Origin: JBPOJN01 sp052033505
Lineage (GTDB): Bacteria; UBA10199; JACPAL01; GCA-016699445
DNA: 40,734 nucleotides
Reading direction: 5' to 3'
NCBI GenBank assembly: GCA_052033505.1
Contig: JBPOJN010000034.1
Coordinates: 1-40,734, forward strand
Positions 25,101 to 33,034 of this stretch are shown here, in pieces (position 1 is the first letter of the stretch; the number at the start of each line of letters is the position of its first letter). The notes beneath the pieces were generated by a model, which had not been told where the DNA came from, did no database searches, and saw only the letters and a program-made list of their open reading frames with translations. The translations under genes and the position numbers were made by a program.

Positions 25101-28100
25101 TCTCTGGATGACCGGCACGCTCACGCGGAAGCAATACACTTACGATGCCAGCATGAATCTCAAATCCGAGAGTCAGTACGACGATCCCCATTCGGCCTGG
25201 CTCACACTGACCTACGCCCACGACGGCTTCGGCAATAAAATCAGCATTACCGATCCTTCCGGCAATACGACGACCTACGCACCGGATGCGACCTTCCACA
25301 CCTTCATCGCCACGACAACCACGCCTCCGAATCAAAACGGCGCCGCATTGACCACGTCCGCCGTCTTCGAGCCGAACTTTGGACAACTCACTTCGATGAC
25401 CGACCCGAACGGCAATACGATCCAGAGAAACTACGACACCTTCGGGCGCTTAAGCGAAATCTGGCTCCCGAACCCCAGTGGCACCTCAGAGATCGTCTCA
25501 AAAATTGCCTGGGGCCAGGACGGCACCGGCTTTTTCAAAAAAGAAATGTCGAAGGAGTATTGGGGCCAAAACAACTCCTTCGATCAGTGGTCGTTTGAGT
25601 CCGATTATTTCGACGGCATGGAGCGCTCTTACCGTTCCCAAACGGTAGGCCTTCCCCAAACACCGCCCAGCAGCCGCTTTCCCAAACTCACTCAAACTCC
25701 GGACGGTACGTGGTCCGTCAACGAAGATATTATCTTCGATGCCTCGGGCCGCGTCTGGAAAGAATCTCTGCCCTACTTCATCACCGACACACCCTATTAT
25801 ATCGCGACAACTTACGACGACCACAACCGCCCCACCCAAGTCACCCTACCCGACGGAACGACGAAAAAAATTGCTTACGACATGATTCATAAAAAGGTCA
25901 CAAGCACGGAAGCTTACGGTACGGCGAATGCTCAAACGACCCTCAGGATCCTGAATTCGCGCGGCAAGACGATCTCCAAGATACTCCCCAATGGATTGGC
26001 CGCGAACTTCGTCTATGACCCGCTGCAACGGCTCACGACCACTATCGACCCGTACGGCATCTCCGCGACCTACGTCTACGACTCCATAGGACGCTTAAGC
26101 TCCACGACCGATCCCGACCGCGGTCACACGACCTATCAATACGACAATTTCGGACACTTCCAGTCCAAGACCGACGCCGAAGGCCAAACCGTCTCCTACA
26201 CCTACGACCGCTTGGGCCGGATGCTGACTAAAACCCTGCAAACATCAGGCTCCACGACGCAGTCGTTCAGCTATGTTTACGACGACCCCGCGGTGACCAA
26301 CGGAAAAGGCAATCTCACACAATACACCGACTCGAACGGCCCCGTGACGGCCTACGCTTACGACAACTTAGGCCAGATCGCGAACGTCCGAAAAACCATC
26401 GGCGGGAAAAATTACGTCTTTGGACAAACCTACGACCCTCAAGGCCGTCAGGACACTTTCACTTTTCCCGACGGCCTCACACAGCGTGATTTTTACGGGC
26501 CTTCGGGACTAACCAATCAGATCAATCTTTACGCGACAGACGGCACAGCGACGAACTACGCCCAGTACACACGTTATGACGCCCAAGATAAACTCCTAGG
26601 CGCCACGCACGGTACGGGCCCTGGAACGATCAACTACGGATATACTTACTATCCATTACAAGATCAGACCAACACCCTCGCAAGCGTTTCTCTCACCCGC
26701 CAAAATCAAAACTTCGCATCTATCAATTATGGGTGGAACCACTTAAGAAATCTCGTTGATTTACAAACCGTCTTCGCCCCTAACACCTCGGCCCCCGTCG
26801 AGTATTTTACCTACGATGCATCGAACATGGGGTTTCTCACTCAGGCCAGAGGAGCATACGGCGTAAAAAGTTATAATTATAACACGATCGGCGGCGTCAC
26901 AAATATCAACAGTGTCACGTATTCCTACGCTCCCGGGACGCATCAAATCCAAAGCGGATCCGACGGCTCGGCGTATACCTATTTCAAAAACGGCGCCCTC
27001 AAGGCTAAGACGGCGGGCGGGACGCCGTGGAATTATGCCTACAACGCCGAACTCAGACTCACCGCCGCTTCGCAAAACAACACTTCCGTCAATCAATACC
27101 AATACGACGACGACGGTACGCGCGTTCAAAAAACGGATGCAAATAACGCGGTCACATGGTCGATCGCCGACACCTACGAAGTCACGACGTTCTCCGACGG
27201 CTCCGCCCAATACACGAAATACGTCCTTGGCCCCGACGGCGTCATCGCCACCATCACCGCCAGCGGTTTTGGAGACACGCAAAGCAGCTCCCAGCTCGGG
27301 GCCTTCTACGACAAAACCAATTTTCTCGGATTCTTAAAATTCGCCGCCGAAAAAATTCAAGATAAGCACACCGGCATCGTCCTTTCGCGCTCTCTTCAGG
27401 CCTTGATCTACTTAGGATTCGCGATTCTTTTTTTCCTGATCTTATTGCGCCGGTGGCAAACGCAAACGGCCAGATCCCATCCCATCTTGGCGCGGCTCAT
27501 TCCGGTCGTTCTCTTTTTCTTCACTCACGTTTCGCTCTCGGAAGCTGCCTTAACCCCCGGACAAAACGGCTCTGGCATTCCCACCATCGGGACCGTTTTT
27601 TTCCACACCGATCATTTAGGCAGCACAATCGCTCTCACGGACGCTTCGGGCAATCTTGTCACGACGGTCGGTTATTTGCCTTACGGCCTTCTGGATCAAG
27701 ACCGTTCGAGCGGACCCGATATTTTTCGTCCGAAATTCGGCGGCAAAGAATACGATAGCAGCACAGGAAATTATTATTTCGCCGCGCGCTATTACGATCC
27801 CGCCCTGGGCGTTTTCACCACGCCCGATCCTGCGCGGCAAACCTATGCCCCATACACCTACGCGGGCGACAACCCCATGTCCGCGATCGACCCTGATGGA
27901 GAATTCTTTTTTGTCCTGGGCATCATCGTCGTCGGCGCCTTGGTGGGGGCCTACATGGGAGGTGCCGCCGTCAATCACGACTTCAATCCCCTTCACTGGA
28001 ATTGGAGGGACGGAAAAACCTACCTGGGCTTGGTCGGCGGCGGCGCCATCGGAGGTGTGGCCAGCCTCGCGGGTCTCGCCGTCGTCGCCGGTGCCGGAGC

Positions 28101-29277
28101 CATCGGCGGCACGACCGGAATCGCCGTCGGCATCGCCGGCGAAATGTTCCTCGGCGCCGGAGAAAACGCGGCTTTCGCCGCCATGGGCGGAGGCAGCGGG
28201 AAAGAAGTCTTAACCGCCGCGGCCGAAGGCGCGCTTTTCGGCGGTATTTTGGGCGGGGCCGGGATCGCGGCCGGAGTCTTAGGCCGCAGGATCGGCAGCC
28301 GGCTCGTCGGCGACGGAACCGAAGCCATCGAAGAAGGCGTCGGCGAAGCACGCACGATCGAACGCGAAGCCGAAGGACTCTGCTCGAGTTTCGCCGGCAA
28401 TACCGAAGTCTTAAGCCATGAAGGTTGGAAACCGATCGAAGACATCGAAAAAGGCGACTCCGTTCTTTCGTGGAATGAACGGTCTCAAAAAACCGAATGG
28501 AAACCTGTCATCCAAACCTTCCGTCATATGGCCGGCGATCTCGTCGCCATGACCGTCGATGAGACCCGGCTCCTCACGACCGCACAACATCCTTTTTTAA
28601 GCCAAGATCGGCATTGGACCGCTTCCGATAAACTCCGAAAAGGCGACTCCGTCGCGACTTTAGACGACATTAACGAAGGGGACATTTCCTGGTCGCCCAT
28701 CGCTTCTCTTGAAAAAAATATTTCCGAAGACACGCCGGCCTTGGTCCACAACTTCGCCGTCGACGGAAACCACAATTACTTCGTTTCGGATAAGGCTCAT
28801 GCCGACGCCGTGCTCGCACACAATTCCAAATGCCAGCTCAATAAAAAAAACAACGTCAACCAACACCTCGACGCCCGTAAAATAAAACGTCCCTCCTGGA
28901 AGAGCGGCGCCAGCGGCGTCCGATCGACCCTCATCAAAAGACAAACCACGGCCAAAGGCCTCGTCCGCAGCGCCGTACGATCTCTCAAGGGTGGCAAACA
29001 AGCTATCGAACTCCCCAGCACCGCCAAAACTCCCTGGGGCACCACCGCCTGGCAGATCGATCACGTCATCAGCTACAAATACCTCTGGAAAGCCTCGCGC
29101 TACGCAAAGACCGCCATCAGCGATCAGACCTTCCGCGACATCAGCAACGACCTCAAAAACCTAAGGCTCTTGCAATACAACGAAAACATGAGTCACAGCT
29201 TCGAAATCGCCGACAAAGTCGTAGGCATCAAAACCGCCAAGGCGTTTCTGGCGAAGCATTATGGGGTTTTGTTTTAG
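22156..29277 (+). CDS. SpvB/FG-GAP/RHS repeat lipoprotein-like toxin with Hint and C-terminal HNH-like nuclease
   Basis: This 2373-residue protein has the plan of a polymorphic RHS toxin. A signal peptide with a possible lipid Cys23 (imperfect lipobox ATSC) is followed by an SpvB-type N-terminal domain (about 45-330), seven FG-GAP/VCBS units with DxNGDG calcium loops (359-730), a TcdB-mid-like part, many YD repeats and the RHS core (HTDHLGST at 1817-1824, then ARYYDP and DPDGE near 1915). A Gly/Ala-rich hydrophobic stretch (about 1917-2050) precedes a Hint domain (2076-2223) and a 150-residue C-terminal toxin-like domain (2224-2373). Two membrane segments interrupt the RHS part at 1748-1768 and 1781-1796. 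The ATG at 22156 has AGGAG seven bases upstream. No gene follows on the same strand, so an adjacent immunity gene is missing. Confidence 0.88.
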   Translation: MRTRSLLRITLWSSLLLLGATSCDQTSKFPLKNFLSEKTTTAQTVGYIDGSFAVNANGSSTYIVPILTPPGTNKIAPDLALTYDSSRGNGYVGMGWSLNGISAITRCGRKQYIDGVKGGVRLDANDRFCLDGIRLVLVSGTEGGDGAVYRTEKETWTQVTAHGVCGSGPCSFTAVNKDGATLTFGVGDSQILANNNPSVLVWSAKRFTDLDGNFTEVSYTINRDAGEYYPSEIHYTGNDAQNFSPSRKIQFVYETRPDTSTDFVAGAQTGMSQRLSHIQTSVQGSPVLDYQLGYQTNAITNTSRLATLTLCDGSGTCLPATTFSWQDAPYSFTSPTSANTNGLLLQSICWDGGRTTWSDLNGDGLADFHCDNNQTASYAGQHWAEFSVKNGLISANQQPHGLLTAAWNPSGWCSGPNQTSFWSDVDGNGLPDLHCNDSSNGQHFVIFTTLSGNNAVLNSRNINSNYGLILNNWCWYQVSSMDFNGDGLADLGCYDQKHGNHWVMLSTGSSYVSPTNDPNGNLGLYNWCPGDNGVVTWSDFDGDGKSDLHCFDQAGKNHYVMLSTGNGIVPANTNNGGTNGYVGQTGQNSIGSWGDFNGDGLVDFLTSSVDSSGNIVGDHSVFYSNGRNLMGAQTIAINWCQGQKNIVWADVNGDGRADMDCYQQGSPYQGVNHWLQLSGYSTVTDPAIGPSLVPVNGENGVILNNWCDGASQISWGDFNGDGLADIFCDNVLPLGNGGRGQHYVMAQQGPKSDLITGITNGFNGTIQLSYSTLTDPNVYQKISESTYPVEDIQNGHTVVAQQINSDGRGNSYTYQYQYAGAKSDMQGRGWLGFKTMAILDLASSTKTVTTFNQTSQNHGTVAGSQVTNGSGQILGTTATTYQITATVPGNSFVVQVLPNDEKTGIYENGVLAYTLEKQFGYDAFGNMNLLQDLGDNSRRGDELYTCMSYVNDALDWRLGYLQNSAVTQNLSTCQQYLQFPNVLWMTGTLTRKQYTYDASMNLKSESQYDDPHSAWLTLTYAHDGFGNKISITDPSGNTTTYAPDATFHTFIATTTTPPNQNGAALTTSAVFEPNFGQLTSMTDPNGNTIQRNYDTFGRLSEIWLPNPSGTSEIVSKIAWGQDGTGFFKKEMSKEYWGQNNSFDQWSFESDYFDGMERSYRSQTVGLPQTPPSSRFPKLTQTPDGTWSVNEDIIFDASGRVWKESLPYFITDTPYYIATTYDDHNRPTQVTLPDGTTKKIAYDMIHKKVTSTEAYGTANAQTTLRILNSRGKTISKILPNGLAANFVYDPLQRLTTTIDPYGISATYVYDSIGRLSSTTDPDRGHTTYQYDNFGHFQSKTDAEGQTVSYTYDRLGRMLTKTLQTSGSTTQSFSYVYDDPAVTNGKGNLTQYTDSNGPVTAYAYDNLGQIANVRKTIGGKNYVFGQTYDPQGRQDTFTFPDGLTQRDFYGPSGLTNQINLYATDGTATNYAQYTRYDAQDKLLGATHGTGPGTINYGYTYYPLQDQTNTLASVSLTRQNQNFASINYGWNHLRNLVDLQTVFAPNTSAPVEYFTYDASNMGFLTQARGAYGVKSYNYNTIGGVTNINSVTYSYAPGTHQIQSGSDGSAYTYFKNGALKAKTAGGTPWNYAYNAELRLTAASQNNTSVNQYQYDDDGTRVQKTDANNAVTWSIADTYEVTTFSDGSAQYTKYVLGPDGVIATITASGFGDTQSSSQLGAFYDKTNFLGFLKFAAEKIQDKHTGIVLSRSLQALIYLGFAILFFLILLRRWQTQTARSHPILARLIPVVLFFFTHVSLSEAALTPGQNGSGIPTIGTVFFHTDHLGSTIALTDASGNLVTTVGYLPYGLLDQDRSSGPDIFRPKFGGKEYDSSTGNYYFAARYYDPALGVFTTPDPARQTYAPYTYAGDNPMSAIDPDGEFFFVLGIIVVGALVGAYMGGAAVNHDFNPLHWNWRDGKTYLGLVGGGAIGGVASLAGLAVVAGAGAIGGTTGIAVGIAGEMFLGAGENAAFAAMGGGSGKEVLTAAAEGALFGGILGGAGIAAGVLGRRIGSRLVGDGTEAIEEGVGEARTIEREAEGLCSSFAGNTEVLSHEGWKPIEDIEKGDSVLSWNERSQKTEWKPVIQTFRHMAGDLVAMTVDETRLLTTAQHPFLSQDRHWTASDKLRKGDSVATLDDINEGDISWSPIASLEKNISEDTPALVHNFAVDGNHNYFVSDKAHADAVLAHNSKCQLNKKNNVNQHLDARKIKRPSWKSGASGVRSTLIKRQTTAKGLVRSAVRSLKGGKQAIELPSTAKTPWGTTAWQIDHVISYKYLWKASRYAKTAISDQTFRDISNDLKNLRLLQYNENMSHSFEIADKVVGIKTAKAFLAKHYGVLF
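23200..24345 (+). repeat. seven FG-GAP/VCBS repeats within the RHS protein
   Basis: Seven units about 60 residues apart each carry a D-x-[ND]-G-[DN]-G-x-x-D calcium-type loop (first at residue 359, last at 717). Six of the seven have a Cys about 8-14 residues before the loop's Trp/Asp and another Cys just after the loop; unit five (loop at about nucleotide 23938) lacks both. Such units form beta-propeller blades in related proteins. Confidence 0.8.
28381..29274 (+). other. Hint domain and C-terminal HNH-like toxin module
   Basis: The Hint (pretoxin) part runs from Cys2076 to Asn2223. Its first block reads CSSFAGNTEV, which aligns without gaps to the usual C-x-C-F form but has Ser2078 where the nucleophilic Cys stands. 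The TAQH block (His2145) and the ending HNYFVSD ... VLAHN (His2222-Asn2223) are intact, so cleavage after Asn2223 would free residues 2224-2373. That part has IDHV (Asp2302, His2303), then Asn2331, Asn2335, Asn2342/2344 and His2347, the spacing of an HNH/His-Me finger nuclease. The exact toxin family is not recognised. Confidence 0.65.
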
Positions 29278-29329
29278 AGAAAACTGGGATGAGTTAACAT
29301 TATGGAATGCGGTTTTAGCGGACCTGCGA

Positions 29330-30487
29330 TCAAGACGCGGAGAATTGAATCTCGTCTTTCCATAACCGGTCGAGAAAAATCCGCCAGGGAACCATTTCGA
29401 TCCCGTCCTTCTTCGTTGCGACCCGGTCCTGGCTGACCAGGAAGAATTCGCGGAAAACATTTTCCTCTTGGAGGGCTTTGAGCCCCTTTAAATCGCCGGC
29501 GGTTGCGTGACCCGTCGATTTCACTTCGATCGCGGTTCGTTCCCCGACAAGAAAATCGACTTCGTGCCCCAACTGGGAGCGCCAAAACGAAAGCGGTTCC
29601 TTGATCCTGCGGTAGCTTAGATAAGCACGCAGCTCCATGCCGAGGAATTGCTCGAAACTGTTGCCGTAGAGATCGGAGTTGCGGTCGACGGCTTTCGTGC
29701 CCGCAAGCGCGTGCGTGACGCCGGGATCGAAAAAATAAAACTTGGCGGTCTGCGCCGCTTTTCTTTTTTTGGAGCCCGTCCATGGCTCCAACAAAAAACC
29801 GATCAGGGTATCTTCCAGGATGGAATAATATTCGCGAATGGTGGACGCCGAGACCTGGCTGTCGCTGCCGATCTGGGCGAAGTTCAGTTGTCGTCCGTTG
29901 GAGAGGGCGGCAACCTTCAAAAAACGCGAGAACGGCGGGAGTTTGCGGATCAATCCTTCTGCCAGTATCTCTTCTTTGAGATAGGTTTGAACATAGGCGT
30001 CCAATTCCTCCTCAGGACTTTCGCTTTGATAGACGTGCGGAAGCCCTCCGTAACGCAAGTAACGATCCAATTGCAGATCCGGAATTTCTTCCGAACATAA
30101 AGGGAACATTTGGGCCGTCCACGCGCGTCCTCCGAGTAGATTCGCCTGGCCGCGCTTGAGTTTACGCGCGCTGCTGCCGGTCAATAAAAAGTGAAGTCCC
30201 CTTTCCTCGATCAGCCGATGCACTTCATTCAAAAGATCGGGAATTCTCTGCACCTCATCGATGACGACCCAAGGGAACTTTGGCGAAGCTTCCAGTAAGG
30301 CCTCGATCTCGGTCGGGTTTTGCGAAAGCCTTAAGAACGTTTCTGATTTGAGCAGGTCGATCCAAACGGCCCTATTTCCCAATTGCCGTCTCACGAGATG
30401 GGTCTTACCGGTGGAACGGGGCCCAAAAAGAAAGAATGATTTTTTATTAAGTAATTCCGCCAGGTTAAGACAGCGTTCGAATTCCAT
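29330..30487 (-). CDS. AAA-family ATPase with DUF4143 domain
   Basis: The protein has an N-terminal AAA_14 ATPase with Walker A GPRSTGKT (residues 22-29), Walker B WVVIDEVQRIP and the sensor LLTGSSARKL, followed by the C-terminal DUF4143 domain, which ends in a PD-(D/E)XK-like stretch (EVDFLVGERTAIEVKS). These ATPases are widespread, occur in many copies per genome and have no settled function; nuclease or defence roles have been proposed. The length (385) is typical. It is convergent with the RHS gene (52-bp gap) and separates it from the SUFU remnant. Its promoter carries a 37-bp dyad (separate entry). No Shine-Dalgarno sequence is visible. Confidence 0.9.
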   Translation of the reverse strand: MEFERCLNLAELLNKKSFFLFGPRSTGKTHLVRRQLGNRAVWIDLLKSETFLRLSQNPTEIEALLEASPKFPWVVIDEVQRIPDLLNEVHRLIEERGLHFLLTGSSARKLKRGQANLLGGRAWTAQMFPLCSEEIPDLQLDRYLRYGGLPHVYQSESPEEELDAYVQTYLKEEILAEGLIRKLPPFSRFLKVAALSNGRQLNFAQIGSDSQVSASTIREYYSILEDTLIGFLLEPWTGSKKRKAAQTAKFYFFDPGVTHALAGTKAVDRNSDLYGNSFEQFLGMELRAYLSYRRIKEPLSFWRSQLGHEVDFLVGERTAIEVKSTGHATAGDLKGLKALQEENVFREFFLVSQDRVATKKDGIEMVPWRIFLDRLWKDEIQFSAS

Positions 30488-30495
30488 ACTGTCGA

Positions 30496-30532
30496 TTCTA
30501 TCGCTGATTTAATTATAAAATCAACAATAGAA
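30496..30532 (-). promoter_or_regulatory. 37-bp dyad over the -10 box of the DUF4143 ATPase gene
   Basis: Two concentric inverted pairs share one centre at 30514: TTCTAT (30496-30501) / ATAGAA (30527-30532) and TGATTT (30505-30510) / AAATCA (30518-30523). At the centre the minus strand reads TATAAT (30512-30517), 24 bp before the ATG. The site looks like an operator for a dimeric regulator laid over the promoter. No good -35 was found. Confidence 0.55.
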
Positions 30533-30541
30533 CCGCTGATA

Positions 30542-30605
30542 TTTAAGAATTACCCACAATCCCGCCCCGCATCACGTCCATCAGGTCGGGATCTTGGTCG
30601 GAAAA
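30542..30605. repeat. left 64-bp direct repeat (SUFU gene 3' end)
   Basis: This segment matches 33035-33098 at 57 of 64 positions without gaps (counted by hand; mismatches at 30552, 30555, 30558, 30565, 30567, 30573 and 30582). The last 23 bases are identical. Similarity stops abruptly after 30605. The two copies flank the nhaR / HPF-like / terC block. Confidence 0.8.
30543..30605 (-). pseudogene. 3' remnant of a SUFU-domain gene
   Basis: Read leftward this gives FSDQDPDLMDVMRGGIVGNS and a stop, differing from the end of the intact SUFU protein at 33036-33620 by a single Gly/Asp change over that stretch. The other roughly 170 codons are absent: upstream (30606-30682) there is no similarity. 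It is 1.3 kb downstream of the RHS toxin gene, with the ATPase gene in between. Confidence 0.8.
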
Positions 30606-30682
30606 CATGACGGTGCCGAATGAACGCCCTGAAAATGAAGTGAGTTTCCAGAAGCAGCTACGGGAACTTGCTTAACGTACCC

Positions 30683-31582
30683 TCACTTGAAAAAATTATT
30701 TTTCGCGGCGTCGACGATGGCTCCCACGGCCGGATGCTTGAGTTTTCTTTCCATAGACAGGGCATAAAAGCTTTCCTTGATTTCCAGAATGTCCCCGACA
30801 GGTTGGACGTGGTAGTCTCTAACGACCTGATCGAGAATCACTTGCGGCACGGCGAAAAGGCCCACGCCTTCGTTTCCAAATGCCTTTAATAAAGCGCTGT
30901 CTTCGAATTCTCCGCAAATGACGGGCGCAATTCCCGAAGCTTCAAACCAACGATCCATCGAAGAACGAAGGGCCGTACCCAAAAGAGGAAGCAGAAATGG
31001 CGCGCGATCCAGGGAATGCGGGAATTTTTTTCGATACTGACGAGCCAACTTCGGATTCCCCACGATCGAAACGTGGCACTCTCCTAAAAAATGGCTGAAT
31101 GCTCGAATGCCCATCGAGGCTGGAATCGGGGCATCGGAGAACACAATGTCCAATTCGTGCAAAACTAAAGATGCCAATAATCGATCCACGCGATCTTCAT
31201 AACAGGCGATTTGAACGGTTTCTCCGAGATGCAGAGCTGGACAGATCAGTTTAAAGGCGATCGTCTTCGGAAGCACATCAGCCACACCGATCCTGAGACG
31301 TAATGATTGTCCCGTGGGACGGCCTTTGAGCGCTTCGAACATTTCCTGGCCCAGATTGAAGATTTCATCGGCATATCGATAAACAACACGGCCGACTTCC
31401 GTTGGTATCAATCCTCGCCCTTCTCTCTGAAAGAGTTTTTCGCATAAAATCTTTTCGAGCGTCTTGAGTTGCGTGCTGATGGCAGGCTGAGAGACATGGA
31501 GTACTTGGCAGGCTTTCGCGATGCTGCCTTCCTTCACAACTGTCCTGAAATAGAGGAGATGATGGTAGTTGATCAAATTCAT
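30683..31582 (-). CDS. nhaR: NhaR-like LysR-family regulator
   Basis: A LysR-type regulator of the NhaR group, which in E. coli activates nhaA under sodium or alkaline stress. The winged-helix domain covers residues 1-60 with INYHHLLYFRTVVKEGSIAKA and SQPAISTQLKTLE, followed by KLFQREGRGL and VYRYADEIF, which closely follow NhaR. The effector domain contains SDAPI, GECHVS, and CGEFEDSALLKAFG, again as in NhaR. It has 299 residues. It is divergent from the HPF-like/terC operon across a 100-bp AT-rich gap and so probably controls it. No Na+/H+ antiporter is in the window. Confidence 0.88.
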   Translation of the reverse strand: MNLINYHHLLYFRTVVKEGSIAKACQVLHVSQPAISTQLKTLEKILCEKLFQREGRGLIPTEVGRVVYRYADEIFNLGQEMFEALKGRPTGQSLRLRIGVADVLPKTIAFKLICPALHLGETVQIACYEDRVDRLLASLVLHELDIVFSDAPIPASMGIRAFSHFLGECHVSIVGNPKLARQYRKKFPHSLDRAPFLLPLLGTALRSSMDRWFEASGIAPVICGEFEDSALLKAFGNEGVGLFAVPQVILDQVVRDYHVQPVGDILEIKESFYALSMERKLKHPAVGAIVDAAKNNFFK

Positions 31583-31605
31583 GAACCCGCCTTAATACAT
31601 AATTA

Positions 31606-31631
31606 AATGTTATTTATTAATTAAAAACATT
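31606..31631. promoter_or_regulatory. candidate NhaR/LysR binding dyad
   Basis: AATGTT (31606-31611) and AACATT (31626-31631) form a perfect inverted pair with a 14-base AT-rich spacer in the gap between nhaR and the HPF-like gene. LysR regulators typically bind such interrupted dyads between divergent genes. The whole gap is much richer in A+T than its surroundings. Confidence 0.45.
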
Positions 31632-31682
31632 CAATTTGTAAATGACTCTGATCTCCAGCAAAAGAAAGAGAAGGAGGTTGTC

Positions 31683-32039
31683 ATGAAAATAAAAATCAGA
31701 CTCCAAGGCCACTATAAAGACGCATCCCTAATGAAAGAGTATGCGCAAACGCGGCTTAGTTTCTCACTGGGCCGCTTCTCAGGCCGGATCGCATCGGTCG
31801 ACATCCGACTGCATGATGAAAACGGGCCACGGGGAGGGGTTGACCACAACTGCGCTATCCTCGTTCGATTTAAAGAAGGCGGACGCTTGCGGGCGGAAAG
31901 CCTTGAGGCCGGCTGGCAGGTGGCCATCGATGTCGCCGCGGACCGCACTCATCGGTCCGTGGGACGCTACCTCGAAAGCCGGAGGGACTTTCGCTATCAG
32001 TCCGGAGCGCCTTCTTGGGAAAGGAAATCCCTGTCATGA
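31683..32039 (+). CDS. HPF/RaiA-family ribosome-associated protein
   Basis: A 118-residue protein of the S30AE (sigma-54 modulation / ribosome hibernation) family. The markers are the N-terminal MKIKIRLQG strand, the central RLHDENGPRGGVDHNCAILVRF, and AIDVAADRTHRSVGRYL. Such short proteins bind the small subunit and silence ribosomes under stress. A strong GGAGG precedes the ATG. The stop overlaps the terC start as ATGA, so ribosome protection and a TerC transporter are made together, in a block with nhaR. Confidence 0.82.
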   Translation: MKIKIRLQGHYKDASLMKEYAQTRLSFSLGRFSGRIASVDIRLHDENGPRGGVDHNCAILVRFKEGGRLRAESLEAGWQVAIDVAADRTHRSVGRYLESRRDFRYQSGAPSWERKSLS

Positions 32040-33010
32040 CGGACATTCTTTTTCCCCTATCGGACTATTGGTGGTTCTACTTGTTTTTCATCCTCTTTGT
32101 TTTCGGCATGTTAGCCATTGATTTAGGAGTCTTCCACAGAACGGCGCATTCAGTGTCGTTCAAAGAAGCGGCAATATGGAGTGCGATTTGGGTCGGTCTT
32201 GCGTTGCTTTTCAATTGGGGATTTTATGAGTACGTATCCCACGCGCATTCGCCAGAGATCGGCCGCCAGTTGGGGTTAGAGTTTTTGACGGGATATTTTG
32301 TCGAAAAATCGCTTTCCGTCGACAATGTCTTCATCTTCTTCGTTGTCTTCAGCTACTTTGCCATTCCTTCGCAATATCAGCATCGCGTTCTCTTCTACGG
32401 CATCTTGGGCGCCCTTATTTTTCGTGCCATTTTCATCTCCCTCGGTTCCGTATTGATGCAATATCATGCCGTGGTCTTGATTTTTGGCGCACTGCTCATC
32501 TTGACGGGAATCAAGATGGTCTTCACCTCAGAGAGCGAATTGAACCCGGATAAGAATATCGTGATTCGAGGGCTCAAGAAACTTGTCAAGATGACGGACA
32601 AGATCGAAGGGCAAAATTTCTTCGTTAAGAAGGAAGGGGTCTGGTACGCCACACCTCTTTTCATGGCACTCTTTTTCCTAGAGATGACCGATGTTGTCTT
32701 CGCCGTCGAATCGGTTCCTGCGATTTTTTCTCTGACTAACGAGCCTTTGATCGTCTTTACGTCGAACATTTTCGCCATCTTAGGTCTGCGTTCGATGTTT
32801 TTTATGCTTTCGGGAGTGATCGAAAAATTCCATCTTATTAAATACGGCCTCGCTCTCGTTCTCGTGTTTGTCGGACTCAAAATGGTTTGGCTCAATGAAC
32901 TCTTCGGCGGAAAATTTCCGATCGGCTGGTCTTTGGGAATTATTGGGTCAGTCATTGCGGCTTCAGTCATAGCCTCTCTGTTGATTCCCAAAAAGAAGCC
33001 TTCCGCTTAA
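32036..33010 (+). CDS. TerC/Alx-family membrane protein
   Basis: A polytopic inner-membrane protein of 324 residues of the TerC/Alx family, linked in other bacteria to manganese export, alkaline pH and tellurite resistance. Seven to nine membrane helices are seen, with the family's acidic membrane motifs EKSLSVDNVFIF and FFLEMTDVVFAVESVPAIF, and LRSMFFMLSGVIEKF. The ATG at 32036 overlaps the HPF-like stop by 4 bases. Pairing with NhaR suggests response to pH or cation stress. Metal specificity cannot be read from sequence. Confidence 0.93.
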   Translation: MTDILFPLSDYWWFYLFFILFVFGMLAIDLGVFHRTAHSVSFKEAAIWSAIWVGLALLFNWGFYEYVSHAHSPEIGRQLGLEFLTGYFVEKSLSVDNVFIFFVVFSYFAIPSQYQHRVLFYGILGALIFRAIFISLGSVLMQYHAVVLIFGALLILTGIKMVFTSESELNPDKNIVIRGLKKLVKMTDKIEGQNFFVKKEGVWYATPLFMALFFLEMTDVVFAVESVPAIFSLTNEPLIVFTSNIFAILGLRSMFFMLSGVIEKFHLIKYGLALVLVFVGLKMVWLNELFGGKFPIGWSLGIIGSVIAASVIASLLIPKKKPSA

Positions 33011-33034
33011 TGGAGTTGCTCAATAATAATTCGG

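Noticed and set aside
23590..25386. Open frame of 598 codons antisense to the RHS gene
   Set aside because: It mirrors the biased codon use of the RHS frame, has low-complexity Val/Gly/Arg composition, no recognisable domain and no ribosome site.
28381..28827. Splicing intein in the RHS protein
   Set aside because: There is no homing-endonuclease domain, and the segment after Asn2223 is a toxin-like tip starting with Ser rather than the second half of a split host domain; a pretoxin Hint that cleaves is more likely.
31640..31682. Manganese (yybP-ykoY) riboswitch before the HPF-like/terC operon
   Set aside because: Such elements often precede terC/alx genes, but the leader here is too short and lacks the paired stems.
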